Shown in pieces: positions 10,626-21,519 of a stretch of 64,000 nt of DNA. The stretch is taken from the NCBI GenBank assembly GCA_920105625.2, contig OV050030.1:67795807-67859806 (forward strand), written 5' to 3'. Positions within the stretch are counted from its first letter, which is position 1. Each line of letters begins with the position of its first letter. The position numbers were made by a program, and so were the translations under genes. The stretch is from Clusia tigrina (lineage: Eukaryota > Arthropoda > Insecta > Diptera > Clusiidae). Below the pieces are notes generated by a model. The model made no database searches and was not told the origin of the DNA. It saw only the letters and a list, made by a program, of their open reading frames with translations.

Positions 10626-10920
10626 GAGTATATGCACAACAGGCAATATATGCGAATGACAGAACAGTAAAAGAAAAAATATATTTTAAATATTAAATAA
10701 TGAAAAAAGGTTCAATGAAAATAATTCTACAAAAAATTATACGACAGTCTTGGATAAGAAATATGAAACAAAGTATATACACACACAGGTACATGCATGC
10801 GGCAGTTATTGCTTGGAAATATGACACGCAAACATTATTTCTGGCATGAGATATAGGCTTGAAGAATGAAACTACATATGTTTGTATGAAACTACATATG
10901 AAAGAATGTATGTATTTACT

Positions 10921-11170
<250 letters not shown>

Positions 11171-11174
<4 letters not shown>

Positions 11175-11224
11175 CCTACACGCTGTACTCTAATTTCTTA
11201 AAGAACATATTAAAACACAAATAT
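11171..11224 (-). repeat. LTR-end remnant of errantivirus family E2
   Basis: On the minus strand this matches the last ~60 bases of the E2 3' LTR (48590-48645). The shared core, TCTTTAAGAAATTAGAGTAC followed by AGC, continues to a terminal GGAAATT, and in both places the sequence then turns into TATATATA. This supports GGAAATT as the true LTR end and a TATATA target. The remainder of the LTR is missing. Confidence 0.6.
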
Positions 11225-11261
11225 ACATACATGAACCCAGCTTAAAACCGCAGTATGTATA

Positions 11262-11518
11262 AGTTAGCACGTTGGGATTTGACTGCACTTTTTGCGTCGC
11301 ATTCTCAAATTCTGCAACGGGTATTTAAAATGCCTGCGAACAAGCCCTTGGTATCGGTCACGGGCAGGTTCTTAACCGCTGAATGGAAGCCTCCTGCACT
11401 CGCATTGTGTGGATCGCAATATAATAACGGGAACTATCCGAAATTGAACAAATGTGTTGAAAACTTAAGAATTAAAATTTATGTAATAACGTGAATTATC
11501 CGAAAATGAATAAAATTT
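11262..11518 (+). repeat. 5' LTR of E1, left part
   Basis: Matches the 3' LTR (23093 onward) from AGTTAGCACG through the block ending GGTATCGGTCACGGGCAGGT, with scattered substitutions. An internal ~225-bp deletion lies at about 11405-11410, where GCATTG joins GTGGATCGC. The match ends at AATAAAATTT (11509-11518), where Jky-2 is inserted. The same ten bases recur at 16218-16227, a candidate target duplication for Jky-2. Confidence 0.85.
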
Positions 11519-11675
11519 TTTTTTCTCATATATTAATTATTGTATCTTCAATTTAAATTCGACTAACAATAAGTAATCAAATCTTAACTCTAAAACTGTT
11601 TATTATTAAGTCCAGCCAATGCTAGACGAAAAAATATAGTTTCTACGATTGCTTCTGTGAATGGCTTTCACGTCT

Positions 11676-14331
11676 CACCTAATCGGCTGAGAGCAAGGGT
11701 GTCTCTCCTGCTCAGCCGAGTGTGACCTCTATAATTTAGAATATTGCGGGCCCGTGGATTTGGGTGGAACTCAAACTTCTTAATATACGTTGTCACATGT
11801 TTTGAAAACACATTTTTTACCATCGGGACGTATAGATCTTAGTGAACGCACGAATTTTTGACATACCACGGAGCGGCTGTAATCATTCGGAGGATTCTAT
11901 TTTGTCGCCTTTGAACTTTTTCTATATTTGACGCTGAGGCAGTACCCCATAGCTGAATCTCGTAGCACCATATTGGTTTTAGAATCGAGGCATATAGTAG
12001 AAGTTTACAGTCTAGGCTTAGTGTAGAATTTCACCCAATAAGCCAATTAATTTAAACTATTTTTAGTTTCATTTGGATCAACTTTGCTTCTATGTGGGTT
12101 TTCCAAGTTAATCGACGATCAAGATGAATACCGAGGTATTTAACCTCGCTGTGTTGCGGTATAGTCTGGGTGTTGATATGGATAGGCGGGAATGTTTTCG
12201 TATGCAATGTAAATGTAATATGTACACATTTTTGTTCGTTCACCTTTATCCTCCATTGTTGTAGCAATTTTTCCAACTGAGATATATATTCCTGTGATTT
12301 TCGGGATGCTTCTTGAGGGTTTTCGTGGACGCTTAGGAAAGCTGTATCATCAGCGAATGTTGATACGTGGATATTATTGCTTATTGGCATATCAGAGGCG
12401 TATATCAAATATAAGATAGGACCCAAGATGCTCCCTTGGGGAACTCCGGCTTGAATCGGTTGAGGTGTGCTCAGAAATTTACCTTCTTTGATGATAAATT
12501 TTCGTCCAATTAAATAGTTTTTAAATAGCTTATGAGCCCGCATACCCGCATACCCGCAGTTTTGCTTTAATTCCAAAATTAAACCTTCATGCCATACTTT
12601 ATCAAAAGCCTGGGAAACGTCAATGAAGAGAGCAGAACAATATTTCTTTTCTTCGAACGTTTTTCTAACTATGTTTACAAGTCTATGTGTTTGTTCAATA
12701 GTGCTATGTTAGCTTCTGAATCCAAATTGATAATCTGGAATGCATCCATTCTCATTTAGTATGGGGGTCAGGCTGCTCATAAGTAGTTTTTCAAATAGTT
12801 TTGACATGTTAGATAATAGGCTAATAGGTCTATAAGATTCTGCTTTCGTATGGTCTTTTCCGGGCTTAGGTATCATGGTAATCAACGAAACCTTCCATTC
12901 AGTAGGATACTGTTGGAGGCGTAAAATAGCATTAAAAATTAAAAGGATTATTTTTCTTACTATACGGGGCAGTTCTAAAAGCATCTTATTACTGATTTTG
13001 CCATTACCAGGGGCTTTCCTCGGGTTTAAGCCAGCAATAGCGGTTTCAATATCCCGAATATTAAATCTCAGAGGAATCGCTGCTTCCGCGACCACTGTTG
13101 GCAGCTCAAGTATATCAGCAGATATGTTTGGAGTGAAAACGGTTTTCAAATGGTTTACAAAAAGATTCCCTTTTTCAGTATCAGTTCTTGCCCAAGCTCC
13201 GCCCAAAGTTCGTAGGGGAGGCTTACATATCTCAGGTTTTTTAAGTCCTCTGGTTGCTCGCCATAGCGAATAATCTGTTTGTGGCGTTGCATCGAGATCT
13301 TGGAGAAATTTCTGCAGAGATGCTGATTTTTTATATTCTAATAATTTTCTAAGCTGTTTGGTACATTCTTTGAGCCTAATTTTTAACTGCGGGGATCTGT
13401 ATCGTTGCCATTTTTTTCGAACTCTAATTTTTTCTGACAATAGCCATTCTATATTTACAGAGTAGATTCTATGGTATCTGACCTGTCGATTGGTAGAAGT
13501 AGCATGTTCAACAGCTAGCTTGAGGATAACATCTAGCTTTCTAAAGAGCCATCTATGTCTGCAAGCGTTCTTAACAGCATGGTTTCCGTGCAATGGGCAC
13601 TGAGGTATTTCTTGTGATTCAACCAGTTAACATGTGTAACTGTCGTCGCCAACTCACCAGCTTCTCGGGGGTTCCGTATGGTAACAATAGTGGGAGAATG
13701 ATCTGAAGATAATTCTAGTGAGGCCTCAGCTAGAAACATTTCGCTGGGAATGCCCTTTACCACTCCAAAACAATAATCAATCTGAAGTCTTTTTTCGATC
13801 TGATGGCCAGTAGATTGGTTGTCCGCATGAAATTACTTTTAACCCCATTTTAGTAATGGTATCAAACAGAACACGTCCCTTCGGGGTGATTAGATGTGAT
13901 CCCCAGAAAGTATGCTTAGCGTTGTAATCACCAGCTGCCAGAAAACGTGGTCCTAGTGATTTATAAAATTTACTGTATTGACTTTCTGTGATTGAAAATC
14001 TGGGAGGAGAATAAATCGATGAATTCACCAAATCCTGGTGGAAATTTTCAACGCAAATATTTGTTGCCTGAAGGTAATCCTCACGAGTGTCTCCCAGAGA
14101 ATAGTGTTTTAGTCGCGACTTTATAAGTATTGCCGAGCCACCACAAACTCTTCCTCGGGTTTCCTTGGTGTCGTATAAAGTGTATCCATTTATTTTAAAA
14201 AAGCTTCTAGACGTCAAATGTGTCTCAGAGATCAGCATTACATCAATTTCTTTATCCAATAGGAAATATTCCAGTTCTTTTTTATGTTGGCGGATGCCGT
14301 TTGCGTTCCAGACACAGATTTTTAGGTTCAT
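11676..14331 (-). pseudogene. Jockey-clade ORF2 of Jky-2: endonuclease-reverse transcriptase
   Basis: The start at 14331 gives MNLKICVWNANGIRQHKKEL, the classic beginning of the APE-type endonuclease in Jockey elements. Further endonuclease motifs are VCGGSAILIKS, AAGDYNAKHTFWGSH and LSSDHSPTIVT (near 13700). The RT follows: APGNGKISNKML, MIPKPGKDHTKAESYRPISL, then GVPQGSILGPILY (near 12440) and the active site F-A-D-D at 12346-12357. The thumb reads KYLGIHLDRRLTWKTHIEA. Breaks are few: a frameshift near 13770, one between 12709 and 12576, and a stop at 12052 with a frameshift after it. The final part (QLWGTASASNIE near 11940) continues to about 11676. This is the best-preserved ORF2 of the three copies. 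Confidence 0.85.
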
Positions 14332-15774
14332 GGTTTGTTTAATACCGCCTGCAGCAGTGTAGATTGCATTTTCAACATTTCCTGCACCATGCAGGTCATG
14401 CTGGTTGTAAAACTATTTACTGACTGAATTAAAGTCTCTATTAAAGCTTGAAGACTACTAAAATTAAAGCTGTGGATATCGTTTGCTGGTAGCTCTTTTT
14501 GCAATATAGTCTGGCTAGACTTTAAAACATTTGCGTAAGAAAATTGACTGGTAGATGGTTGGACTGACTCTGGGAAATTTGAGTTAAGCAGATTCATAGG
14601 CTGATTGGATGTAGGAATAGATTTTTTGGTCAAAGATCGATTTAGGTGAGCGTAAACAGGGCAGCCCTTAAACTTGGCGGTATGGCTACCACCGCAATTG
14701 CTACATTTTTTTTTATTTTTGGGTCCTATTTTGGTTTGACACATTTGGCGGTACCATGTAGGTCCCCACACACTACGCAAACGAAGGGTAACTTGCAGTA
14801 AGTCTTAGTATGGCCAAATTCTTGGCTGTTCAGACATTGAACGGGTCCTGCATGTTTATGCGGTTCTTCTACAGTAACTCTACGGTGCAACAAATATTTT
14901 AGGTTATAAATGGGGTGAGGTTCGTTCTTCTTCAGTTTCATATCACCTGGTTCTAGTTCCACCCGAAATAGTGGTTGTGGGACTCTGTTTCTGATGTTGG
15001 TAACATTTTTATCGTTAAAGCCATTGATTTGCAAACCCCCTTTACATTCTCTGGAGCCACGCAGGAATCAATGCCTTTTACAACAAGCTGTAGACCCTTA
15101 GCGCTTTTTAGCTGGTAAGTGAAGAAGTTTTTGTTTTGTTCTTCAAAATCTGACACAATTTTACGGTAATCATTTTCCTGGTTTACCTGGGTTTTCGTTT
15201 CTAAAATGTTACCACGTTTTATTGGAGTTACGTAGAACGCCTTTTCACCAATTAATGTTATTAAGCTCTGTATTAGCTCGTTAGAGTTACGCTCCTTCAA
15301 TTAAATCGGGGGTGGTTTACTCGACCTTTTCATAGTGCTAGAATCATTCGTATCATCTTCTAGAATTGCGAAACGACTTTGGGAACTTGGGATGTCTGCA
15401 TTTCCATCTTTGGATACTTTTGCCATTGAAGTGATCTTCGAAGATTTTGGGCTTCGTCCCCGTTTTAGCACTGTTATGTATCTGTCCAATCCCACTCGAA
15501 TTTTTGATTTTTCCGGACAATTCACTGGTGGTGTAATTTTAAGCGATACTCCAGTTGTGGGGTTAGTTAGATTAATTTTTGTTGTTTTTTCGATTGCTTG
15601 TGGGGCTGGCATGACTAACTTACTTACTGGCGCAATTGTAGGTGTAGATTCGCTGTTTAACATTAATGCAGGTGAACATGAACGAGCCCGACTTATTGGC
15701 TTGGTTGTTAGGAACAAGTTATCCTTAGTTATTTCTTGTTTGTTTTTGCAGCAATCTTCAGCAACCACCGTCAC
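14328..15774 (-). pseudogene. Jockey-clade ORF1 (gag-like) of Jky-2, one in-frame stop
   Basis: Starts MTVVAEDCCKNKQEITKDN at 15774, as in the other copies. A low-complexity N-terminal domain runs to an in-frame stop at 15301-15303. The same frame continues (LKERNSNELIQSLITLIGEK), forming an RNA-binding/PRE-C2HC-like domain. Zinc knuckles are CLNSQEFGHTKTYC (second Cys replaced by Ser), CVVCGDLHGTAKC and CSNCGGSHTAKFKGC, between about 14840 and 14690. The C-terminal region ends with MTCMVQEMLKMQSTLLQ near 14340. A frameshift lies near 14960-15030. ORF1 and ORF2 abut or overlap by a few bases at 14328-14331, the usual arrangement in the clade. Confidence 0.82.
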
Positions 15775-16217
15775 ATAAGCATTTCTGATGTTTGTAAGTT
15801 TTTTTATATTCGTTAAGAGTTGAGAAAAAAAAATTTATAAATGGCTCAAATGCAACTCTGAGGAATTTTAAATTTAGATAAATTAAAATTAAGTGGCATC
15901 ACCAATCTTCTTATATTACTGACACAAGTGGCAACTCCTGCTAGTTGTTTTTTGGCGCGCACTTTTATTTTTAATGATGTTGTTGTTTTTAAAATGTTTT
16001 ATGAATTTTACACTTCGCTTTTAGTCTGTTCTTGCAGAATAAAATATTGTTAAATTATATAAATAAATTGCACTTTTGTATTAGCGTCTATATCGCGAAG
16101 TTTAAAGAATGAATTTAGTTTAAACACCGTGAAAAACCGTCCCAATCACGGAGCACGTATGAAATCGCGTCCGCACAGTTCAAACAAACCTTTAAAAAAA
16201 ATAAATAAATAAAATAA

Positions 16218-16432
16218 AATAAAATTTATTAAATGTGTTGAAAACTTAAGAATTGAAATTAATGTAATAACGTGAATTATCCGAACTTAAGCAAATGTGT
16301 TGATTCAAATAAACTTAAATAATTACAAATATTGTGTTGATTGAAATTTTACTAAATTTGCTGAAGAGGAAATAATAAAAAAATACAACTTGATGAAGAG
16401 TTAAAGCAACACGGTAAGGACAATATTTAACT
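16218..16432 (+). repeat. 5' LTR of E1, right part
   Basis: Resumes the LTR after the Jky-2 insertion and matches the end of the 3' LTR (about 23630-23855). This includes the repeated GTAATAACGTGAATTATCCG phrase and the terminal GGACAATATTTAACT. The last T (16432) is also the first base of the primer-binding site. Confidence 0.85.
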
Positions 16433-16454
16433 GGCGCCCAACGTGGGGCTCGAA
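16432..16454 (+). promoter_or_regulatory. Primer-binding site complementary to tRNA-Lys
   Basis: The 23 bases from TGGCGCCCAACG to GGGGCTCGAA are complementary to the 3' end of tRNA-Lys (CTT type: ...CCCCACGTTGGGCG plus CCA, from memory). Such sites prime minus-strand cDNA. It overlaps the LTR end by one base. A second tRNA-Lys-complementary stretch lies 20 bases downstream. Confidence 0.88.
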
Positions 16455-16473
16455 ACGAAAAAATTGTTGTGCC

Positions 16474-16492
16474 GGGCTCGAACCCACGACCC
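16474..16492 (+). promoter_or_regulatory. Second tRNA-Lys-complementary stretch (candidate primer-activation element)
   Basis: These 19 bases (GGGCTCGAACCCACGACCC) are an exact complement of the variable-loop and T-arm part of tRNA-Lys CTT (GGGTCGTGGGTTCGAGCCC, from memory). They overlap, in tRNA coordinates, the region already covered by the primer site. Retroviruses and Ty elements are known to use extra leader sequences that pair with the primer tRNA. Alternatively this is a scar of copying into the tRNA primer, or an inserted tRNA-derived piece. Confidence 0.6.
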
Positions 16493-17262
16493 AACATAGT
16501 GATATTAAATAGGACTACATCGCAAGCGGAGCTAGAAGAAGGGACACCTCTACCGCCGCGGGAATAACACTTCCACTCCAAGGGAAGCAGCATGCTGAAA
16601 TCTATATTGTAAGAATATTTTAATGTAACTTTATTTTTATGTAACGCCTTAAGCATTGGGGTTGTTGGGGTTGTGGGGTTGCCACAAAGAAACACGGAAT
16701 AAATGTTCTTTGAAAATGTTGCTCTTCCGACAAGAATCGGCAACCGAAAAAGGCGGTGCCGTGCTAATTCTTAACGGAAACAGATTATTTACTAGTGCAG
16801 CCGAAAAAGACGGTGTGCAGGCCAAATCTCCCACTGGCAACGGGATTATTAACGATAGAGGATCCTTCATTGGCAAGGAAATGCATAACCGAAATAGGCG
16901 GAACGTTCTGTCTTCCTGCCTATGTAAAGCGGCCTGTCTAAACAAATAACAAGATATCGTTGTGGCCAACATCAAGAGGGTTTTTGCTATTGATTAATTA
17001 AGTGCAATCCTAACGCAAGGAAATTTATATGCGGTTGCCGCTATATTTTTTTTAAGTTATAACTTGTTTTACGTTATCGTAGCTTTTGCCTTGAACTAAA
17101 AAGATAATATTATAAAAAAAACAATAATAAATTTTATTGTTCATAAACATTGTAAATCAGATCCAATCCGTAGAGTTGTTAGGGGGGGAAGGTAACTGCG
17201 CCAACGTACCTCTATAGCTTTATTTTAATCTAGCGGGCCCCTAATCCTTTGATATAGTAACG
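16493..17262 (+). other. E1 leader, non-coding
   Basis: About 770 bases between the primer site and gag. In the middle (16690-16920) short phrases recur, such as CGAAAAAGGCGGTG, CGAAAAAGACGGTG and CGAAATAGGCGGAA at roughly 65- to 130-bp spacing, so an imperfect repeat underlies this part. Short reading frames here resemble nothing known to me. Confidence 0.5.
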
Positions 17263-18298
17263 ATGGCGAATGAACGTGACGCGCAACAAGCGCTCCTCGA
17301 ACACCGGGAGGTGACAATCTACGAGACCCTCAATATTGCAGCGCTAGCCTCTGTAACGGAGGAGAGTTGGGGAAGGTTTGCCGTGAGCCAAGTAGAGATA
17401 TAAACACTTCGGGGTGAGCTGAAAGCAATAAAGCAGCCCGGTCCGACACCGGGGAGAAGCCGACGCGCTCTTGACATCCTTCAATACTCCTAATAACTTG
17501 GACGCAATCCTGGCACGTTTAGATTTCACATATTCCGACAAGAGACCCTCTTTCCGGTTTGTCCGTTTCTAAATACTATGACGAGATCCAAAAGGGGCTC
17601 ACCTTGCTCACCAATCATAACGACATGAGCAGTTCCAATGATGCCTCTCGTAAGTCTGTACGCAATGAGGAGTACAGCAGTCTAGAAAGAAGCGTGTTTA
17701 TTTCCGGTTTCAATGAGCCTATGAGCTCATCGATTTTCTGTGCCAATCCTCCAGAAATTGCTTCAGCGCTTGCTTTGGCGTTGGAACTTGAGGCCAATTC
17801 CATGAGGGCCCACATGGACCACTCATGGAAGCGGTATGATTTCTCTAGAGCGCATCCATCGCTGAGCTACAATACTAATCAGCCCAGCAGTAACAGGATG
17901 TATCAAACGGAAAACAATTGGCGTGGAGCGGGCGATGCCGGATGGAGAGGCCCTTCCCACCCAAGGACTCCCCCGCGTTGGGACGGACCCACGAAGTCGC
18001 GCGCTGCCTTGGAGGCACCCGAAAGGAATGCCTTCGCTTCAAGTCGAAACGGAGCCCCACAGGGTCGCTCGCAACCGCGGCAGAGCTATTCCTCCGGTCC
18101 GCAATTACGCACAGGATTGGCACCTCCGTTGAAAATACCATCATCTCCAAACTCTTTCACTCAATTCCCCAAGTCTCAGAGAGTTAATCATATAATCGAT
18201 GATACAAGAGGGAATGATCAGGGCAACCCCGTCGCAGGTCAAGCGCGACAACACTGGCGCCGCGGTCGCAAGAACCGAGGACGTTACGACCTGAGATG
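17263..18298 (+). pseudogene. gag: Errantivirus gag of E1, broken
   Basis: Capsid gene remnant. A first piece starts at 17263 (MANERDAQQALLEHREVTIY) and stops at ~17401. After frameshifts, the frame from 17559 encodes a capsid C-terminal region (YYDEIQKGLTLLTNHND, FISGFNEPMSSSIF, SALALALELEANSMRAH). A long Arg/Pro/Ser/Gly-rich basic tail follows, ending WRRGRKNRGRYDLR at 18298. Gypsy-group gags typically lack CCHC knuckles and have such a basic tail, and none is seen here. The N-terminal capsid lobe is the most damaged part. Confidence 0.75.
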
Positions 18299-18299
18299 A

Positions 18300-21268
18300 A
18301 TTTTTTAGAGAGGGGAGGTCTCACCTCCATTACCTACAACTGACACTGGGGACCCAGAGCGTGAAGTTCCTGGTGGATACCGGCTCCGCTATGAACTATA
18401 TAGGGCATAATCCCCGTTTGAAGGGAATTAAGCCGATTGCCAAACCATTTATTGTAAAAACCGTAGCGGGTGACGTCAGCGTTGCGGAGAATTGTAGCTT
18501 TTACGTTTTGAATAGGACAAGTGTCTTCTACATAATGCCAAGTAGATTTCGATGCTATCATTGGATTCGATTTCCTGACCGATGTGCAAGCGTGCATCGA
18601 CTTGGAGAGCGGTACCCTCCAGCTCACTCACGGTAAGGAAATTCTGCTATTTCATAAGTGTGAGAATGTAAGCCATGTGTCTACTCTGTACGAGGACGAC
18701 GGAGACGACGAGGATGATGCGACGCCACAGGTAGAGGAAACACAAGTGCCAAATGAGATAGTGGAAGACTTTGAGCGAATGATGTCCGAATGCATAGGTG
18801 TCTTTGCGGTTCCCCGTGAAGGCTTACCATTTAATATCAATGTCCTAGCGAGCATTCGAACCGTTGACAATGACCCGGTATATGTACGATCTTACCCATA
18901 CCCGATTTCCGCCACCAAATTCGTAAACCAAGAAATCGCAAACCTATTGAGTGAAGGAATCATTCGACCTTCCAGGTCACCCTACAACAACCTACTCTGG
19001 GTTGTTCCAAAAAAGGGACTAGAGGAAAATGGGGAAAGGAAGCTTCTCATAGTACTTGACTTCAAAAAACTAAACGACAAAACCGTTAGCGATCGCTACC
19101 CGATTCCCGACACCTCGGTCATTCTTTCAAACTTAGGGAAAAGCAGCTACTTCTCTACTATACATTTGAAAAATGGGTTCTACCAGATAGCGCTAGCGGA
19201 GGTGGATAGGGAAAAGACAGCGTTCCCTGTAAAAAATGGCAAGTACGAATACTGCCGTCTGCCTATGGGCCTAAAGAATGCCCCAAGCATATTTCAAAGA
19301 GCAATAGAAGACGTCCTTCGTGAAGAAATAGGCAAAAGCTGCTACGTCTACATAGATGACGTCATCATCTTTTCCTCTGACGCCGCTAGTCATCTAGAGG
19401 ATTTGCGTCGGGTACTCACTAAGTTTTATGAGGCAAACATGAGGGTTTCTAGGGAAAAATCTAAATTTTTCAGGTCAGAAGTAGAATTCCTAGGTTTCGT
19501 TGTATCTAAGGAAGGGATTTAAACCTGCCCTAGTAAGGTCAAGGATATTGTAAGTTTCGAGCAGCCTAAAAGCCTGCGGGCCCTGAGGTCCTTCTTAGGC
19601 TTGACGAGCTATTATAGAAGAATTATCCAGGATTATGCACGGATCACCAAACCACCCACCCGATACTTGAGAGGGGAGAATGGCCATGTGGGAGCATCCC
19701 GTTCCATCAATCTGGATGAAGAAGCACTTGATGCGCTTAGACGTGTCAAAACAATTCTGGCTTCTGCGGATGTGCTGCTACTAAATCCGGATTTTGAGAA
19801 ACCATTCGATTTCACCACGGATGCCTCCTCTCATGCTGTGGGGCTGTACTTTCTCAAGGGGGGCGTCCCATAACAATGATATCACGCAAGCTGTCATCAA
19901 CGGAAGAAAACTATGCGACCAATGAGCGTGAGCTTCTAGCCATAGTGTGGGCATTGCAGAAATAGCGGAATTACTTTTATGGAGTTAGAACATTGAACAT
20001 CTTTACTGACCACTAACCTTTGACCTTCTCCCTCTCCGATAGAAATGTAAATTCTAAAATGAAGCGTTGGCGATTCTTTATTGAGGAGCACTCCTCGAAA
20101 TTTCACTATAAACTAGGCAGGCTGAATGTGCTTGCCGATGCTCTGTCCGGCAACATATAAACTCACTGATTGAAGAAGACGAAGATACCGCCCGGTAAGA
20201 AATGGAGGAACTCCCTGGAGCCTCAGGCCCGCCGTTGACAACCCCATAAATTGTTTCAGGAATCAGCTAGTTGTACGTAAGGGGGATGGAGCAGGAAGAA
20301 CCTCCTCTATATTGTTCCGAAACCAGCTACGTCATACCATAACCTACACATCCATGGCGGATTTGCCTACACTTCTTAATGAATCTGTTAATGAAAACGT
20401 CACAAAAGGACTCCTTTGCGATAGAACAACGCTACTGAGCCTACGAAACCTCTTGCCAGATCTCTTCCCATCTGTAAAATTCAGGTTTTGCAAAAAGCAA
20501 GTGAGGAACATTCTCAAGCAGCAGGAACTGCTGACCATTGAGCACAACAAGGCCCATCTGGGAGCCAACGAAACAACTCTTCAGGTCCTTGATAAAGCTG
20601 ACTTCACTGGCATACGTAGAAGATTTAGGGAAATTGTGTCTGCATGTAGAATATGCTTGGAAGCCAAGTATAATAGGCGACCTCGGAAGGTTAAGATAGG
20701 GAAAACACCCATTCCCTCGCATCCCGGTTAGATCCTTCATATAGATATCTATTCAACTGCGGGTCGTCACTTACTGACATGCTTAGACAAGTTCTCTAAA
20801 TTTGCCATTGTCAAACCCATTAGGTCAAGAGCAATAGTGGATCTCAAGGGTCCCTCATTAGAATGTCTTAATCTATTCAAAGGCACCCGAACCGTAGTCT
20901 GTGATAATGAAAGGGCACTAACCTCGAATACAGTGAAGTCGCTTCTAAAGAACCAATTCGACGCTGATATATACGCAGTACCACCCTTGCACAGCACCTC
21001 CAATGGTCAAGTCGAGCGCTTCCATAGCACACTGACGGAGATAACCCGATGCCTCAAAGCGGCCGAATATTCTGCTGACGTAGAAGAACTGGTGTTATTA
21101 GCTCTGTCCAGATATAATCGAACCATGCACTCGGTGACAGGTCAGAAGCCAGTTGACATCATTCACGCCTTTTCCGAGGACATACGCCAACGGGCGAGAA
21201 GGAAATTAATAAAATCCCAGCATGACGAATTGAAGCATTTCAACAAGGCCAGGTTCAGGAAACTCTGA
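18300..21268 (+). pseudogene. pol: Errantivirus pol of E1 (protease, RT, RNase H, integrase), broken
   Basis: Protease: LVDTGSAMNYIG near 18370-18405 (D-T-G-S active-site loop). RT runs from ~18850 to 19520; the motif at 19163-19165 is His where the family has the first catalytic Asp (FSTI-H-LKNGF), while the Y-I-D-D box at 19349-19360 is intact. RNase [12 protein letters not shown] near 19810, then heavily broken to ~20150. Integrase: zinc-binding H-H-C-C (EHNKAHLG near 20540, CRICLEAKY near 20645), a core with VCDNE near 20900 and NGQVERFHS near 21003-21030, ending at 21268. At least five stops or frameshifts plus the His substitution make it inactive. Confidence 0.85.
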
Positions 21269-21519
21269 AGCACAGGTGACAAGATATTCATTAAGTCTAA
21301 TAAGATTTGGTAATAAGCTGTCTAAGGTGAATTCCCAGGGCGTAGTCACTCAGGACCTTGGATCAAGCGTCCATATGAGTGGAAGGATTGTTCACAAGGA
21401 TACCCTGCGATGAAGAGCTCAACCCACTAATCATTTTGTTGTATTAAAAAATAATATATATATAATTTCACCATTCTTCGTTTCACTAAAGTTTCTATAG
21501 TTTTCTGTTCATTTAGTCG

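Larger units (their letters stand above)
8112..10920 (+). mobile_element. Gypsy family A, decayed partial copy A1 (pol and 3' region)
   Basis: A degenerate copy of the element found nearly complete at 30330-39280. It contains only pol from just before the RT core, plus the 3' untranslated region. Similarity to A2 begins near 8112 (GTTAAAGGAAAATATAATTT matches A2 near 35221). It ends near 10920, where a long (TA)n tract replaces the homologous sequence. It lacks LTRs, gag and protease. The A2 counterpart of 10625-10760 is around 37790-37910, which shows that the palindrome and TA tracts arose within this copy's 3' UTR. Confidence 0.75.
11519..16217 (-). mobile_element. Jockey-clade non-LTR retrotransposon copy 2 (Jky-2), inserted in E1 5' LTR
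   Basis: A full-length-looking minus-strand Jockey-clade element, about 4.7 kb, of a subfamily clearly diverged from Jky-1 and Jky-3. Its tail is the T run after 11515. The 3' UTR holds the ACTTATTGTTAG motif also present in Jky-1. ORF2, ORF1 and the 5' UTR (15775-~16190) follow in order. It sits inside the E1 5' LTR: the LTR sequence resumes at 16218-16228, and AATAAAATTT is found at both edges. It therefore inserted after E1. The sequence next to its 5' end is an A-rich (TAAA)n-like stretch (16193-16220). Confidence 0.88.

Noticed and set aside
16455..16500. A tRNA gene or SINE on the minus strand near the E1 primer site
   Set aside because: Only 19 bases match tRNA-Lys. There is no acceptor stem, A box or full-length tRNA, so it is treated as a leader element.
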